A stretch of DNA of 64,000 nucleotides from Pedobacter polysacchareus (GCF_019802255.1 NZ_JAHYSS010000005.1:558001-622000); one strand, 5' to 3'; shown: positions 7,685-16,721, counted from the first letter of the stretch. The notes: generated by a model not told the origin, from the letters alone. Translations and numbers: made by a program.

Positions 7685-9268
7685 TTACTTTTGTTCAGAC
7701 ATCAGGTCTGAAATGGTGTCTCTATAACTTTTCTCCTGCTTAGAACGCAGCTTCTTTTTATTTTTGTTCAGCTCTTCCTGTAGTCCTTTTTTCAGGCTGT
7801 AACACATGAGTAAAATGATGACGGCGAAAGGCAGTCCGGCAATAATCACGGCAGTCTGCAAGGCATCTAATCCACCTCCCCAGAGTAAAACAATCGCGAC
7901 TATCGCCTGTAGGAAAGCCCAGAAAACACGCTGTAATGGTGGGGTATAGGGGGCGTTACCTGAAGTGATATTGTCGATCACCAGGGATCCTGAATCAGAA
8001 GAGGTGATGAAGAAAAAAGCGACCAGCAGTATGGCTAATCCTGATAAGATGGGGGTAAAAGGGATTTTCTGAAGGAATACAAAAAGGGCCGTGGAGATGT
8101 CGGAATTTACGGCAGCGATCAGGCTATGGTCTCCTTCCAGAATAAAATGAAGGGCAGTTCCACCAAATACATTCATCCATAATAAAGTGATAATTGCGGG
8201 GACAATCAGAACGCCAAGGATAAATTCCTTCACGGTTCTTCCTTTAGAAATCCGCGCAATAAAGCTACCTACAAAAGGAGACCAGGCGATCCACCAGGCC
8301 CAATAGAATACGGTCCAGGAATTTTGCCATCCCGATTGCCGGTAGCTGTCATTCCAGGTGCTGATTTCAATGAAGTCTGCCAGATAAGATCCTGTATTTT
8401 GTATGAAGCTTTTTAGTAGATAAATGGTCGGGCCAAGCGCAAATACCAGCAGCATCAGTGCAAAAGCCATAATCATGTTTCCCTGGCTCAGGAGTTTAAC
8501 GCCCTTGTCTAAGCCAGAAACCACTGAAATGGTGGCGATAGAAGTGACAATGATGATGATAAAAGATTGCAGGGTGGTAGACATATCCCATCCGAAAAGG
8601 AAGTTTAAACCTGCATTCATTTGCTGTACCCCTAATCCCAGGGAAGTGGAAAGGCCAAATAAGGTGGCGATTACGGAAAGAATATCGATCGAATGTCCCC
8701 ACCAGCCATGGATACGCTCTCCTAAAAAGGGATAAAATAGCGAGCGGAAGGTAAGCGGGAGTTTCTTGTTGAAAGAAAAGAAAGCGAGTGCAAGTCCGAC
8801 TACCGCATAAATTGCCCAGGCATGGAGTCCCCAGTGTAAGGCCGTAAATTCCATCGCTTGTATGGCCAGTTCTGGTTCGGAACCCGCCGGGCGAGGAGGG
8901 TGACTGAAATGGGAAACAGGTTCAGCAATGCTGAAAAACATAATTCCTATGCCCATTCCTGCACTGAACAGCATGGCAAACCAGGAGATGTTGCTGAACT
9001 CCGGTTCCGCATCCTCTCCTCCAAGTCGGATTCTGCCAAATTTCCCGAAGGCCAGATACAAGCAGAAACCAAGGATAAAGTTGACGGTCAGGATTAAAAA
9101 CCAACCCAGGTTTTGTGTAATCAATAGCTTTGTGTTATCGAACCAGGCATCTAAGGATTTCTGAAAGAGCAGGCACAGGGCCAGGCTACATACAATTAGT
9201 AATATCGAGGTGTAAAATACCGGTTTATTGATGACGAATTTAGAATTTCGCTGTTGATTCTTGAGCAT
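7685..9268 (-). CDS. BCCT family betaine/choline/carnitine transporter
   Basis: A 527-residue inner-membrane protein with about 12 membrane segments, the normal core length for the family. Signatures include the glycine-rich segment [18 protein letters not shown] in TM3, the aromatic substrate box in [19 protein letters not shown], and [20 protein letters not shown] proteins import trimethylammonium compounds such as glycine betaine, usually driven by Na+ or H+, for osmoprotection or nutrition. The C-terminal tail (roughly 500-527) is short and charged (Lys/Glu-rich), so osmosensory regulation cannot be judged. The stress protein gene follows 21 bases later on the same strand. Substrate choice is not resolvable from the sequence. 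Confidence 0.92.
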   Translation of the reverse strand: MLKNQQRNSKFVINKPVFYTSILLIVCSLALCLLFQKSLDAWFDNTKLLITQNLGWFLILTVNFILGFCLYLAFGKFGRIRLGGEDAEPEFSNISWFAMLFSAGMGIGIMFFSIAEPVSHFSHPPRPAGSEPELAIQAMEFTALHWGLHAWAIYAVVGLALAFFSFNKKLPLTFRSLFYPFLGERIHGWWGHSIDILSVIATLFGLSTSLGLGVQQMNAGLNFLFGWDMSTTLQSFIIIIVTSIATISVVSGLDKGVKLLSQGNMIMAFALMLLVFALGPTIYLLKSFIQNTGSYLADFIEISTWNDSYRQSGWQNSWTVFYWAWWIAWSPFVGSFIARISKGRTVKEFILGVLIVPAIITLLWMNVFGGTALHFILEGDHSLIAAVNSDISTALFVFLQKIPFTPILSGLAILLVAFFFITSSDSGSLVIDNITSGNAPYTPPLQRVFWAFLQAIVAIVLLWGGGLDALQTAVIIAGLPFAVIILLMCYSLKKGLQEELNKNKKKLRSKQEKSYRDTISDLMSEQK

Positions 9269-9429
9269 ATCCCTGGTTTATGGAAACATAACACAGTTTT
9301 TGCCATTAAGTTTCTGTTTTTGGCGCATTTACCCCTTAATATTGACGTTTTACTCCCCTTTAATTCTAATAATAGCTTTTTAACTTTAATCACAGTTATT
9401 GATCGGATTAAAAATTAAATCATAAAACT

Positions 9430-9924
9430 ATGGAAAAGAACACCGTTAGTACCAGAACGCAGGGGCTGTTGTCTTTATTTGATATACAAACCGGCTTTCT
9501 GGCGAAGGCAATTACAGGAATTTCGGAAGAAGACATGTACAACCGTCTAAATACGGAGGCAAACCATCTGGCCTGGCTGACAGGCTCCTTGGTTGGACAG
9601 CGGTTTTGGATGACTGCCGAAACTAATCCGGGGCTTAAACAAACCGGATATGAGCTCTTTGCTGACCATAAAGGGATACAAGAAGGGGCAAAGTACCCTA
9701 CAAAAGAAGAATATTTGAAAGATTGGGAAATGATCAGTCCGATTGCCCGGGAAGCATTGCGGACAATCGATGATCAAAAGTTAGACAGTGAAATAGATAT
9801 GGGTTTCATGAAAATGACTTATTATGAGATGATTACTTTTACTATTTATCGAGAAGCCAGTATCATTGGTCAGCTGGCATTATGGAGAAGGTTGTTGGGT
9901 TATCCAGCACTGAAATACGATTAG
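9430..9924 (+). CDS. DinB-superfamily protein with incomplete metal site
   Basis: A 164-residue four-helix-bundle protein of the DinB/YfiT type, judged from the pattern EANHLAWLTGSLVGQR near the first metal ligand and the C-terminal helix IIGQLALWRRLLGYP. DinB relatives usually bind a metal through three histidines; only the first (in NHLAW) is obvious here, and the C-terminal position that usually reads HxxxxxGQ is YREASIIGQL, so the last histidine is missing. Function is unknown; relatives include thiol transferases and DNA-damage-induced proteins. It is a single gene, divergent from the BCCT operon and followed by an inverted repeat. Confidence 0.7.
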   Translation: MEKNTVSTRTQGLLSLFDIQTGFLAKAITGISEEDMYNRLNTEANHLAWLTGSLVGQRFWMTAETNPGLKQTGYELFADHKGIQEGAKYPTKEEYLKDWEMISPIAREALRTIDDQKLDSEIDMGFMKMTYYEMITFTIYREASIIGQLALWRRLLGYPALKYD

Positions 9925-9971
9925 CCTTCGTTTTTAAGAAGATCATTCTATTGATGATGGTGTTAATGATG

Positions 9972-10016
9972 CCGTTAATGTGCTGCTTAAAAAAGCAATC
10001 TGAAGCTCATTAACGG
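9972..10016. repeat. nested inverted repeat between DinB and GNAT genes
   Basis: CCGTTAATG (9972-9980) and CATTAACGG (10008-10016) are perfect 9-base inverted copies. Inside them TGCTT and AAGCA form a second 5-base stem around AAAA, and a further GTTAATG lies just upstream. No T-run follows directly, though ATTTTTA is close. It could terminate the DinB transcript or act as an operator for the GNAT gene. Confidence 0.45.
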
Positions 10017-10101
10017 TATTTTTACTTTAATTGCTGGGCTTTGAATCCTATATTTATCGGCCAGCGCTTGTAAAAAAACACACACCGGCTGCTCGAAACC
10101 T

Positions 10102-10824
10102 ATGATCAAAGACGAAAATAAACTAGACAACCCTGTTTGGTTTTCATTAACGGAAAGCCATGCCAAATTCTCAGTCGGCCGTGCTGACGTCAACAACCAT
10201 GCTCAAGTCAACAACCCTGCTGAGGTCAAATTCTACCATCCTGACTATTGCCCTTTTGGTGGTTTTATCAATTTAAATTCCACGGAAAAACACTTAAAAG
10301 ACTATTCAGATTTGGCTGCTTCCTTTTATGTGGTAGGCGAACAGCCCAATTACCCGGCTTCCTTAACCTTAAACAAAGACCTGGTATGCCTTCAAATGGT
10401 GCTTTCTGCCAAAATAGAGGTAGATATAATAGAAGATGTCATTCTTTTAAAAGCGGTACAGAAAGCAGATCTCCTTAGTTTGGTGAACCTGGTACAACCT
10501 GGATACTTCAAAGATAAAACACCTGAATTGGGTAATTATTACGGGATTTATAAAGACAACCAACTGGTAGCGGTTACGGGAGAAAGGATGAAAATGGATG
10601 CTTATACAGAAGTAAGTGCCGTAGTGACACATCCGGCGCACACAGGAAAGGGCTACGCCAAACAGCTGGTAGCCCATACTTCAAAACAGATCCTTTTAGA
10701 AAATAAAACACCCTACCTGCATGTTGCCGAAAGCAATATTGGGGCCATAAAACTCTATGAAAAGCTGGGCTTTGTAACCAGAAGAAAAATCAGCTTCTGG
10801 AATTTCATAAAAAGCCAAAGCTAA
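10102..10824 (+). CDS. GNAT family N-acetyltransferase (FR47-like)
   Basis: A 240-residue cytoplasmic protein. The C-terminal half (about 115-235) is a GNAT fold with motif A TEVSAVVTHPAHTGKGYAKQLV, whose HTGKGYA loop fits the acetyl-CoA pyrophosphate-binding R/Q-x-x-G-x-G/A pattern, and motif B around HVAESNIGAIKLYEKLGF. The N-terminal half is the variable region typical of FR47-like proteins. The acceptor substrate is unknown. The gene stands alone between an inverted repeat and the fucosidase gene. Confidence 0.85.
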   Translation: MIKDENKLDNPVWFSLTESHAKFSVGRADVNNHAQVNNPAEVKFYHPDYCPFGGFINLNSTEKHLKDYSDLAASFYVVGEQPNYPASLTLNKDLVCLQMVLSAKIEVDIIEDVILLKAVQKADLLSLVNLVQPGYFKDKTPELGNYYGIYKDNQLVAVTGERMKMDAYTEVSAVVTHPAHTGKGYAKQLVAHTSKQILLENKTPYLHVAESNIGAIKLYEKLGFVTRRKISFWNFIKSQS

Positions 10825-10904
10825 AATCGTTTAATGCTTTGGCATTATCGCAGAATTGCAGTAGCGCTTAATTCCGTTATTTGTACTAACCAAATGATAA
10901 AACT

Positions 10905-12242
10905 ATGAAAAAGAGCTGTTTGCTGTTTGCCGGCCTGGCCTTGTCCTGTTCGGTGTTTGCCCAAAAGAACTATTTAGAAGAATCGAAAGCCGCTAAAACA
11001 GAGCGCATGCAATGGTGGCATGATGATACTTTCGGAATGTTCATCCATTGGGGATTATATGCGGTTCCTGCCGGTACTTACAATGGAAAGGATGGTGGCG
11101 CAGAATGGATTATGGAAACGCATCACATTCCAACCGCGGAATATGAGAAATATGCGGCACAATTTAACCCTGAGCAGTTTGATGCAAAAAAATGGGTCAG
11201 CATTGCGAAAGCGGCAGGTGCCAAATACATTGTGATCACTTCGAAACACCATGACGGCTTCAGCATGTGGGATAGTAAGGTGACAAATTACGACATCATA
11301 GATGCGACGCCATTTAAAAGAGATGTGATTAAAGAGCTGGCGGATGCCTGCAAAAGTGCGGGCATCAAATTCGGTTTGTACCATTCCATCATGGACTGGC
11401 ACCATCCAAACGCGAACCCGAAACAAAAACCGGAGCAGAAACCCGATTTCGCAAAGTATAGAGAGGAATATTTAAAGCCGCAATTGGCAGAACTGATCAA
11501 GAAATATGACCCCGCCATATTGTGGTTTGATGGAGAATGGATCTCTGAATGGACAGAAGACCAGGGAAAAGATCTATATAACTATTTACGTAGTCTAAAA
11601 CCATCTTTAGTGATCAATAACCGCATCAGTAAAGCCCGTGGAGGCATGGAAGGGATGAATAAATATGAAAATGCAGCTGGAGATTTCGGGACGCCGGAAC
11701 AGGAAATCCTAAAAACCAATTCTCAGGACTATTGGGAAAGCTGTATGACCATCAATAACAACTGGGGATTTGTGAAAAATGACCAGAATTGGAAATCAGC
11801 AGAAATACTGATCAATAATCTTATTGATGTAGCTGCAAAAGGAGGAAATTACCTGTTAAATGTAGGCCCAAATGCCGCAGGTGAAATCCCTGCTCCAAGT
11901 GTAGAACGACTGGGAGAAATGGGAGTGTGGCTGAAACAGAATAAAGAAGCCATCTATTCGACAAATAGCCTGGAAAACTATAAAGAAGGAGATCATATAC
12001 GCTTTACGCAGAGTAAGGATGGTAAAACTACCTATGCTATTTTTAATAAACAGGAGAACAATGAAATCTCAATTGCGGCTATTCAGCCAAAGAAAGGATC
12101 TAAAATCTATCTGCTAGGCTTGAATCAACCATTAAACTGGACCAGCAGTAACGGGAAGGTATTGGTTAAACTGCCAGCAGAATTGCCTGGTAAATATGCC
12201 TGGGTTCTAAAAATCCAGGATGCTTCCAGCAAAGCGAAATAA
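10905..12242 (+). CDS. secreted alpha-L-fucosidase, GH29
   Basis: A 445-residue protein with a signal peptide (residues 1-20, cleaved at VFAQ). The GH29 barrel shows FGMFIHWGLYAVPAG near residue 44, SKHHDGFSMWDSK near 113, and ILWFDGEW with the expected nucleophile Asp209. A short beta-sandwich follows from about residue 355. GH29 enzymes remove alpha-L-fucose with retention of configuration from glycans such as xyloglucan, host glycans or fucoidan. There is no lipobox, so it is probably periplasmic or secreted. It has no glycan-locus partner nearby and is followed by a hairpin terminator shared with the cold shock gene. Confidence 0.95.
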   Translation: MKKSCLLFAGLALSCSVFAQKNYLEESKAAKTERMQWWHDDTFGMFIHWGLYAVPAGTYNGKDGGAEWIMETHHIPTAEYEKYAAQFNPEQFDAKKWVSIAKAAGAKYIVITSKHHDGFSMWDSKVTNYDIIDATPFKRDVIKELADACKSAGIKFGLYHSIMDWHHPNANPKQKPEQKPDFAKYREEYLKPQLAELIKKYDPAILWFDGEWISEWTEDQGKDLYNYLRSLKPSLVINNRISKARGGMEGMNKYENAAGDFGTPEQEILKTNSQDYWESCMTINNNWGFVKNDQNWKSAEILINNLIDVAAKGGNYLLNVGPNAAGEIPAPSVERLGEMGVWLKQNKEAIYSTNSLENYKEGDHIRFTQSKDGKTTYAIFNKQENNEISIAAIQPKKGSKIYLLGLNQPLNWTSSNGKVLVKLPAELPGKYAWVLKIQDASSKAK

Positions 12243-12282
12243 GACCTAAAAATCCGCCAACCAATGCCTTTTAGAAACAAAA

Positions 12283-12307
12283 AAAGCATCTCTTTTGGAG
12301 ATGCTTT
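12283..12307 (-). terminator. hairpin terminator between fucosidase and cold shock genes
   Basis: AAAGCATCTC (12283-12292) pairs with GAGATGCTTT (12298-12307) around a five-base loop. On the minus strand it is followed by a long T-run, so it mainly ends the cold shock transcript; on the plus strand the T-run is short, so it may work weakly for the fucosidase. Confidence 0.8.
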
Positions 12308-12325
12308 GATTAAATCATCGATCAA

Positions 12326-12517
12326 TTAGATGGCTTTAACATTCGTTGCATTCAGGCCTTTTTTGCCGTTTTCAACTTCATAAGTAACTTTGTCGTTCTC
12401 CCTTACTGGGCCTGCTAATCCTGTTACATGTACAAAGATCTCTGCATCTCCGTTTTCAGGTACGATAAAGCCAAATCCCTTTGACTCATTAAAAAATTTT
12501 ACTGTTCCTTCTGGCAT
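12326..12517 (-). CDS. cold shock domain protein (CspA family)
   Basis: A 63-residue single cold shock domain, slightly shorter than the usual 65-70. RNP1 is KGFGFIVPE and RNP2 is EIFVHVTGL, both in the correct order after the starting strand GTVKFFNESKG. Such proteins bind single-stranded RNA and DNA and melt mRNA structure. RNP2 has V-H-V where F-V-H is the common core. The upstream region on this strand is A+T rich and long enough for the structured leader typical of these genes, but no specific leader fold is evident. Confidence 0.95.
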   Translation of the reverse strand: MPEGTVKFFNESKGFGFIVPENGDAEIFVHVTGLAGPVRENDKVTYEVENGKKGLNATNVKAI

Positions 12518-12853
12518 TGTATTTTATTTAGTTATTAATTATAAGTGTTATCGCTTCCAATTAAGTAGTTGCTCAACGATAGTGAATAACAAGTGTAAAA
12601 TAGGGATTGTTTAAAAGAAATCTAAGTTTTTTTGATAAAATATTTTACAATAGTTCTTTTTCCCCTCTTAATGAGGTTTTAGCGTGGTTTTTGGAGATTC
12701 AGTAGGCTTCGATACTCCTGGTTTTTTTGACTAATGTGTTTTTGTAAAGCCGGAATTGCCGCTCGATCTTTCAGATAATGTCCCGAAATTAGATTTCGAG
12801 GGTATTTAAAACTATTTCTCCGCTCAGTCGTTTTAAATATAAAATCTAACATT
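12518..12853. other. intergenic region upstream of the cold shock gene
   Basis: About 336 bases of low-complexity, T-rich sequence. It should contain the promoter and any cold-shock leader for the minus-strand csp gene. A small inverted repeat CGAAAT/ATTTCG lies at 12784-12798. No exact TAnnTTTG box with a partner -33 element was found on either strand and no longer coding frame is convincing. Confidence 0.6.
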
Positions 12854-12934
12854 ATGTCTATATTTCTTGAATATCCATCCGCTGAAGATTATCCGGTTTA
12901 TGAGCCTAAGCCTTTTGCTACAATGTGGGAATAG
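12854..12934 (+). CDS. possible 26-residue small protein
   Basis: An ATG opens 26 codons ending in TAG; the peptide is acidic, proline- and tyrosine-rich (contains EYPSAEDYPVYEPKPF) and ends in Trp-Glu. The composition is unlike random A+T-rich intergenic sequence, and a very strong bidirectional terminator begins 16 bases after the stop. No Shine-Dalgarno sequence or clear promoter is seen, and no family is recognised. It could also be the remnant of a larger gene. Confidence 0.3.
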   Translation: MSIFLEYPSAEDYPVYEPKPFATMWE

Positions 12935-12950
12935 CCGAGAAAATCAAATA

Positions 12951-12987
12951 AAAAACAGGGAATTTCCTCAGGAAATTCCCTGTTTTT
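12951..12987. terminator. very strong bidirectional terminator
   Basis: A 17-base perfect stem (12951-12967 with 12971-12987) around a three-base TCA loop, with an A-run on the left arm and a T-run on the right, so it can stop transcription in both directions. It separates the small plus-strand ORF from the convergent AHSA1-like gene. Confidence 0.9.
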
Positions 12988-13005
12988 GTTATAAAACGCT
13001 GATGT

Positions 13006-13455
13006 CTAAAGGATTTTGTCCAATGCATCCAGCATCTTTGTCCAGGAATCCTTTGCACTTTCTACGAAATGAGCCCAATTCGCCGGCATTTTTTGAGTTA
13101 AGGTAAGTTCAGCACCAGTCGCATTCGGTATGATATCAATCACGATCTCAGAGTGATCGGGCGAATTCGAGCGTACTGCCCAGGTAAAAGACAGGTGCAG
13201 TGGCCTGTTGATCGCTATGTATTCACCGATATGGTCAACCTCATCCTCTTCCCGTTTCACAATATAGGAAAAGGACCCTCCAACCTTAGGATCGGATTTA
13301 AGACTGATAACCTTTTCATCCCTGACGTCGGGACCAAACATAAACCTTCCAATCATTGCAGTATTTAACCAGGCATCAAATACATCTTCCGCAGATACCG
13401 AAAAATGGCGGCTTACTGTAGCATGAGCAGGGAGTTGATCATTCATGGTTTCCAT
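13006..13455 (-). CDS. SRPBCC / AHSA1-like (START superfamily) protein
   Basis: A 149-residue cytoplasmic protein with the AHSA1-type helix-grip fold: the opening strand ATVSRHFSVSAEDVFDAWLN, the loop DPKVGGSFSYI, the strand HLSFTWAV, and the long C-terminal helix with NWAHFVESAKDSWTKMLDAL. Members bind hydrophobic ligands in a cavity; bacterial ones are often linked to stress or paired with ArsR regulators, but no such partner is present. The start at 13455 or a second ATG nine bases further in are both possible. The gene ends at a strong bidirectional terminator. Confidence 0.85.
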   Translation of the reverse strand: METMNDQLPAHATVSRHFSVSAEDVFDAWLNTAMIGRFMFGPDVRDEKVISLKSDPKVGGSFSYIVKREEDEVDHIGEYIAINRPLHLSFTWAVRSNSPDHSEIVIDIIPNATGAELTLTQKMPANWAHFVESAKDSWTKMLDALDKIL

Positions 13456-13753
13456 TTTTATTTAGTTTTGTTGAGCTGTTTTTTTCGTATAACTTTTATT
13501 AACGCCAGAATGTTTTAAATGCCATTAGAAATTTTCTAATCCTTCCTGGCTTCAGTGTTAAAGTTAATCATTATATGAACAATTGGTAGTCAATCTGAGC
13601 AGGTAGGAATAGGCACCCTGTTGAACGCCGTTTTTCTTTCTCAGAATCAAGCCCTTCTTCTAATAAAGATTGATTTTTTAACGCATTAGCAGGATAATTA
13701 TTGGCTGATCTGATTTTAATCCCTATTTTTAAAACGAACCATAAAATGAAATA
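13456..13753 (+). promoter_or_regulatory. intergenic region with candidate promoter for the DUF1080 gene
   Basis: TTG at 13701-13703, a 20-base gap and TATTTTTA at 13724-13731 fit the Bacteroidota TTG-N20-TAnnTTTG pattern with one mismatch, 22 bases before the DUF1080 ATG. Further upstream, ATTAGAA (13524-13530) and TTCTAAT (13534-13540) form a small palindrome nested inside GCCAG (13504-13508) and CTGGC (13546-13550). Nothing else convincing is seen. Confidence 0.35.
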
Positions 13754-14587
13754 ATGAAACTAAAAATTAACTTATCCCTTTTTGCAGCGCTTAGCTTGTT
13801 ATTCGTAAGCCAGGCTTCTGCCCAAAAAGGCTGGACCAATCTTTTTAACGGGAAAGACCTTAAAGACTGGAACATTAAAATCTCCAAGCATGACTATAAC
13901 GACAATTATGCGAATACTTTTCGTGTAGAAGGTGGTCTGATCAAAGTAAACTACGACGGATACGAGAATTTTGATCAGCAATATGGACATATTTTTTACA
14001 AAAAACCTTTTTCCTACTACCTGCTAAGAGTGACTTATCGTTTTGTTGGCGATCAGGCTAAAGGAGGAGAAGGATGGGCGATAAGAAATAGCGGAGCGAT
14101 GCTGCATTGTCAGGCGCCGGAAACAATGCTTAAAAACCAGGATTTCCCAATATCTGTAGAAGGACAAATTTTAGGTGGCGATGGCGAACATGTACGTCAT
14201 ACCAGTAATGTATGTACGCCGGGTACACAAATCGTATATGAAGGGAAACTATTTACCCCGCATTGCCTGGATTCTAAATCGAAAACTTATCATGGCGATC
14301 AATGGGTAACTGCTGATTTTCTGGTTTTAGGAGATTCAGTGATCAAACACATTATTGATAAAGAAGTAGTATTGGAATATACTAAACCGCAAATTGGTGG
14401 GGGTAATGTTGCTAACTACGATCCGAAAATGAAGCAGGATGGTAAACCGCTGACTGGTGGTTATATTTCTCTGCAGAGCGAAAGTCATCCTATAGAGTTT
14501 AAAACAGTAAAGCTTTTTAACCTGGCACCTTATGCAAAAGATAAAGCAAAGTTGGATAAAATGATTGCCAAAGTGTTAAACGATTAA
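13754..14587 (+). CDS. secreted DUF1080 (3-keto-disaccharide hydrolase-like) protein
   Basis: A 277-residue protein with a signal peptide (1-23, ending ASAQ) followed at once by the DUF1080 hallmark GWTNLFNGKDLKDWNIK. The rest is a concanavalin-like beta-sandwich ending with GGYISLQSESHPIEFKTVKL, the usual closing motif of this family, plus a short helical tail. Some DUF1080 proteins hydrolyse 3-keto-glycosides made by sugar oxidoreductases; no such oxidoreductase is near, so the substrate is open. It is a single gene ended by a hairpin terminator. Confidence 0.88.
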   Translation: MKLKINLSLFAALSLLFVSQASAQKGWTNLFNGKDLKDWNIKISKHDYNDNYANTFRVEGGLIKVNYDGYENFDQQYGHIFYKKPFSYYLLRVTYRFVGDQAKGGEGWAIRNSGAMLHCQAPETMLKNQDFPISVEGQILGGDGEHVRHTSNVCTPGTQIVYEGKLFTPHCLDSKSKTYHGDQWVTADFLVLGDSVIKHIIDKEVVLEYTKPQIGGGNVANYDPKMKQDGKPLTGGYISLQSESHPIEFKTVKLFNLAPYAKDKAKLDKMIAKVLND

Positions 14588-14595
14588 CAAGAAAC

Positions 14596-14639
14596 AGGCC
14601 TCATGGATAGCTTAAAAAACTATAAATGAGGCCTTTTTT
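14596..14639 (+). terminator. intrinsic terminator after the DUF1080 gene
   Basis: AGGCCTCAT (14596-14604) pairs with ATGAGGCCT (14626-14634) and a run of T follows on the plus strand. Confidence 0.85.
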
Positions 14640-14677
14640 CATGTCCTGATGGGCTGAGATTTAATCAAGATGAACCC

Positions 14678-15451
14678 TTAATCAAGGGTTTGAACCCCAC
14701 CGCCATTCACAAATAGGGTTTGTCCGCTTACCCATTCCGAAATAGGAGCCGCAAAATACAATACCGCTCCAGAAATATCTGATGGCTCCCCTAATCTCTT
14801 AATTGGCGTATTTGCCAGCATTCTTTCTTCAATTTCTGGTGTCAGTACAGTCGCTAAGGCTGCAGTTTTGGTCGCTCCGGGGCCAACAGCATTGATGCGA
14901 ACTTCCGGCCCGAAATCCATGGCCAGGTTGCTGGTCATGTGGTTTATGGCGGCTTTAGAAGAGGCATAAGCACTGATATTCGGACTTTTATTGATGCTGC
15001 TCATCGATGTGATATTGATAATGCTTCCGTAACCATCTTTTTTCATTAAAGGGACGCATAGCTGACAAAGTCGCCAGGCACTGAAAACATTCAATTTGAA
15101 TACGCGGGCAAAGTCATCTACCGTGATTTTAAATGGGTTTTCGCGACCAGCACCACCTCCGCCCGCATTATTGACCAAAATATGAACACCACCCAATTCC
15201 TGATCAGCACGTTCCACAAGCCGAACCAGGTCATCATCATTGGTCACATTACATTCAATCGCAATGGCTTTGCCACCTTTGGCAATGATTTCTGCAGCTA
15301 CTGCTTCTGCATCTTTTAATTTCAAATCGGCAACAGCAATAGCAGCGCCAGCTTCCGCAAGCGTCTCACAGCAAGCCTTTCCAATCCCATTACCACCTCC
15401 GGTTACAATGGCAACTTTCCCTTGCAGGTTAAAAAGTTCGTTTATCAGCAT
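14678..15451 (-). CDS. SDR-family oxidoreductase resembling 7-alpha-hydroxysteroid dehydrogenase (HdhA)
   Basis: A 257-residue classical short-chain dehydrogenase. The cofactor loop is VTGGGNGIGK, the NNAGGGG segment is intact, and the catalytic Ser, Tyr and Lys lie in INITSMSS and SAYASSKAA. Several stretches recall E. coli HdhA as I remember it: NNAGGGG, ITSM, SYASSKAA-like, LTPEIE with PIxRLG, and a C-terminal WVSGQ-GGGVQ. Asp after the second strand (VADLKLKD) suggests NAD rather than NADP. The substrate may be a steroid or another hydrophobic alcohol and cannot be fixed from sequence. It is monocistronic. Confidence 0.85.
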   Translation of the reverse strand: MLINELFNLQGKVAIVTGGGNGIGKACCETLAEAGAAIAVADLKLKDAEAVAAEIIAKGGKAIAIECNVTNDDDLVRLVERADQELGGVHILVNNAGGGGAGRENPFKITVDDFARVFKLNVFSAWRLCQLCVPLMKKDGYGSIINITSMSSINKSPNISAYASSKAAINHMTSNLAMDFGPEVRINAVGPGATKTAALATVLTPEIEERMLANTPIKRLGEPSDISGAVLYFAAPISEWVSGQTLFVNGGGVQTLD

Positions 15452-15718
15452 ATCCTATATATTTAATTTAAAAGGCCGAAATCCAGTTTTTGACCTGATT
15501 TAGACATAAAAACAACAACAGGATCTGGTAAATGTTTGGTTTAACAGCAGCGTCATTAGAAGAACTGTCAATTTTATATGGGGATGGCGTTTTAATGCAG
15601 GTATTCTATTTTAAAATTAAGATATTGGAAGCTCGCTGAATAAATCAGGTTGATCATAAAATGAATACATCCGTTTGATTATAAAATATAAAGCCTAGCC
15701 TGTAAAACCTGAGCATAC

Positions 15719-16558
15719 ATGAAAATTTGCAAAAGAACCGAATTGAATACACTAAAGATCGTGCTGTCCCTCTTTTTGATGGTCTCATTTTCTTCCTGCG
15801 TTTCCAGGTTGTCCAGACCGGCCATATCAGGTGTAATCGTAGATTACGATAAAAAACCAGTAGCAGATTGCCAGGTTGGGGAAACACGAACAGATAAAAA
15901 CGGAATATTTCACCTCACAGAAAGAAGATATAACAAGTTTTTGCTTTCAGAAATGATGATTATGGAAGCACCTCCGCTAAATGTGATGGAACCAATTACG
16001 AAAGCAGGCTTTGAAAGTGACGCCATTTCGTGGTTTAACCCACGTGGCGGCGGACAGGCGAAAGGAGCGAAGTACCAAATAGATACGATTTTTCTAAAGA
16101 AAACCAATCAGCAATTCGACATCAATAGTATGCTGGCCAACAATACCTGGAATTTAAGCTATACTAAAAATGCGGATACCATATATATGCTGAGCCCCAA
16201 ATTTGAGGATTGGTGCAAAACGGAGAACTGTCGTGCATTTTATAATAATTATGAGGCTTTAACTGATAATTATTACCATTCTAATCGCAAAAACCTGAAG
16301 GATGGTGTAATTAAACGGTTTATTGAGGTCCGGTTTAACGGCGATCATTCTGGGCAATTACAGCAGATACAACATTACAACCATACTTATGAAGGGCCAA
16401 ATAAACCAAGTGATACCCTCCACACCAATATTAACTGGTCATTCACAAAGCCAGATGTCATCAAGTTTGTGATGCCAAAGCAGGCGGAACTTAGTCAGCC
16501 TTATAAAATAGTGATGGTGGATTTGTATCAAATGATGCTGATCAAAAGCAAAGAATAA
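15719..16558 (+). CDS. lipoprotein with carboxypeptidase-regulatory-like N-terminal domain, unknown function
   Basis: A 279-residue protein with a lipoprotein signal (lipobox SFSSC, Cys27). Residues 34-75 look like a CarboxypepD_reg-type beta-sandwich (ISGVIVDYDKKPVADCQV, then TDKNGIFHL). The remainder is not recognised; it contains several tryptophan and tyrosine residues and two Cys in WCKTENC. It is probably anchored in the outer membrane. The gene lies alone, upstream of the ECF sigma operon and separated from it by 194 bases that include a stem-loop (16581-16588 with 16618-16625) and a T9 run. Confidence 0.7.
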   Translation: MKICKRTELNTLKIVLSLFLMVSFSSCVSRLSRPAISGVIVDYDKKPVADCQVGETRTDKNGIFHLTERRYNKFLLSEMMIMEAPPLNVMEPITKAGFESDAISWFNPRGGGQAKGAKYQIDTIFLKKTNQQFDINSMLANNTWNLSYTKNADTIYMLSPKFEDWCKTENCRAFYNNYEALTDNYYHSNRKNLKDGVIKRFIEVRFNGDHSGQLQQIQHYNHTYEGPNKPSDTLHTNINWSFTKPDVIKFVMPKQAELSQPYKIVMVDLYQMMLIKSKE

Positions 16559-16721
16559 TTTAGAAGAAAGAGTCACTAAAAGCCAAAAACTACTAATCTG
16601 GAAGACCTGGTTACTGATTTTGGCTAGACTGCTTGACCTTAGGTTCCTGGAATGGCTGCTTTTTTTTTACCCCTTAACAATCACATAACCCCACATTAAC
16701 TATAAGCTTATTTCTTCCTGC

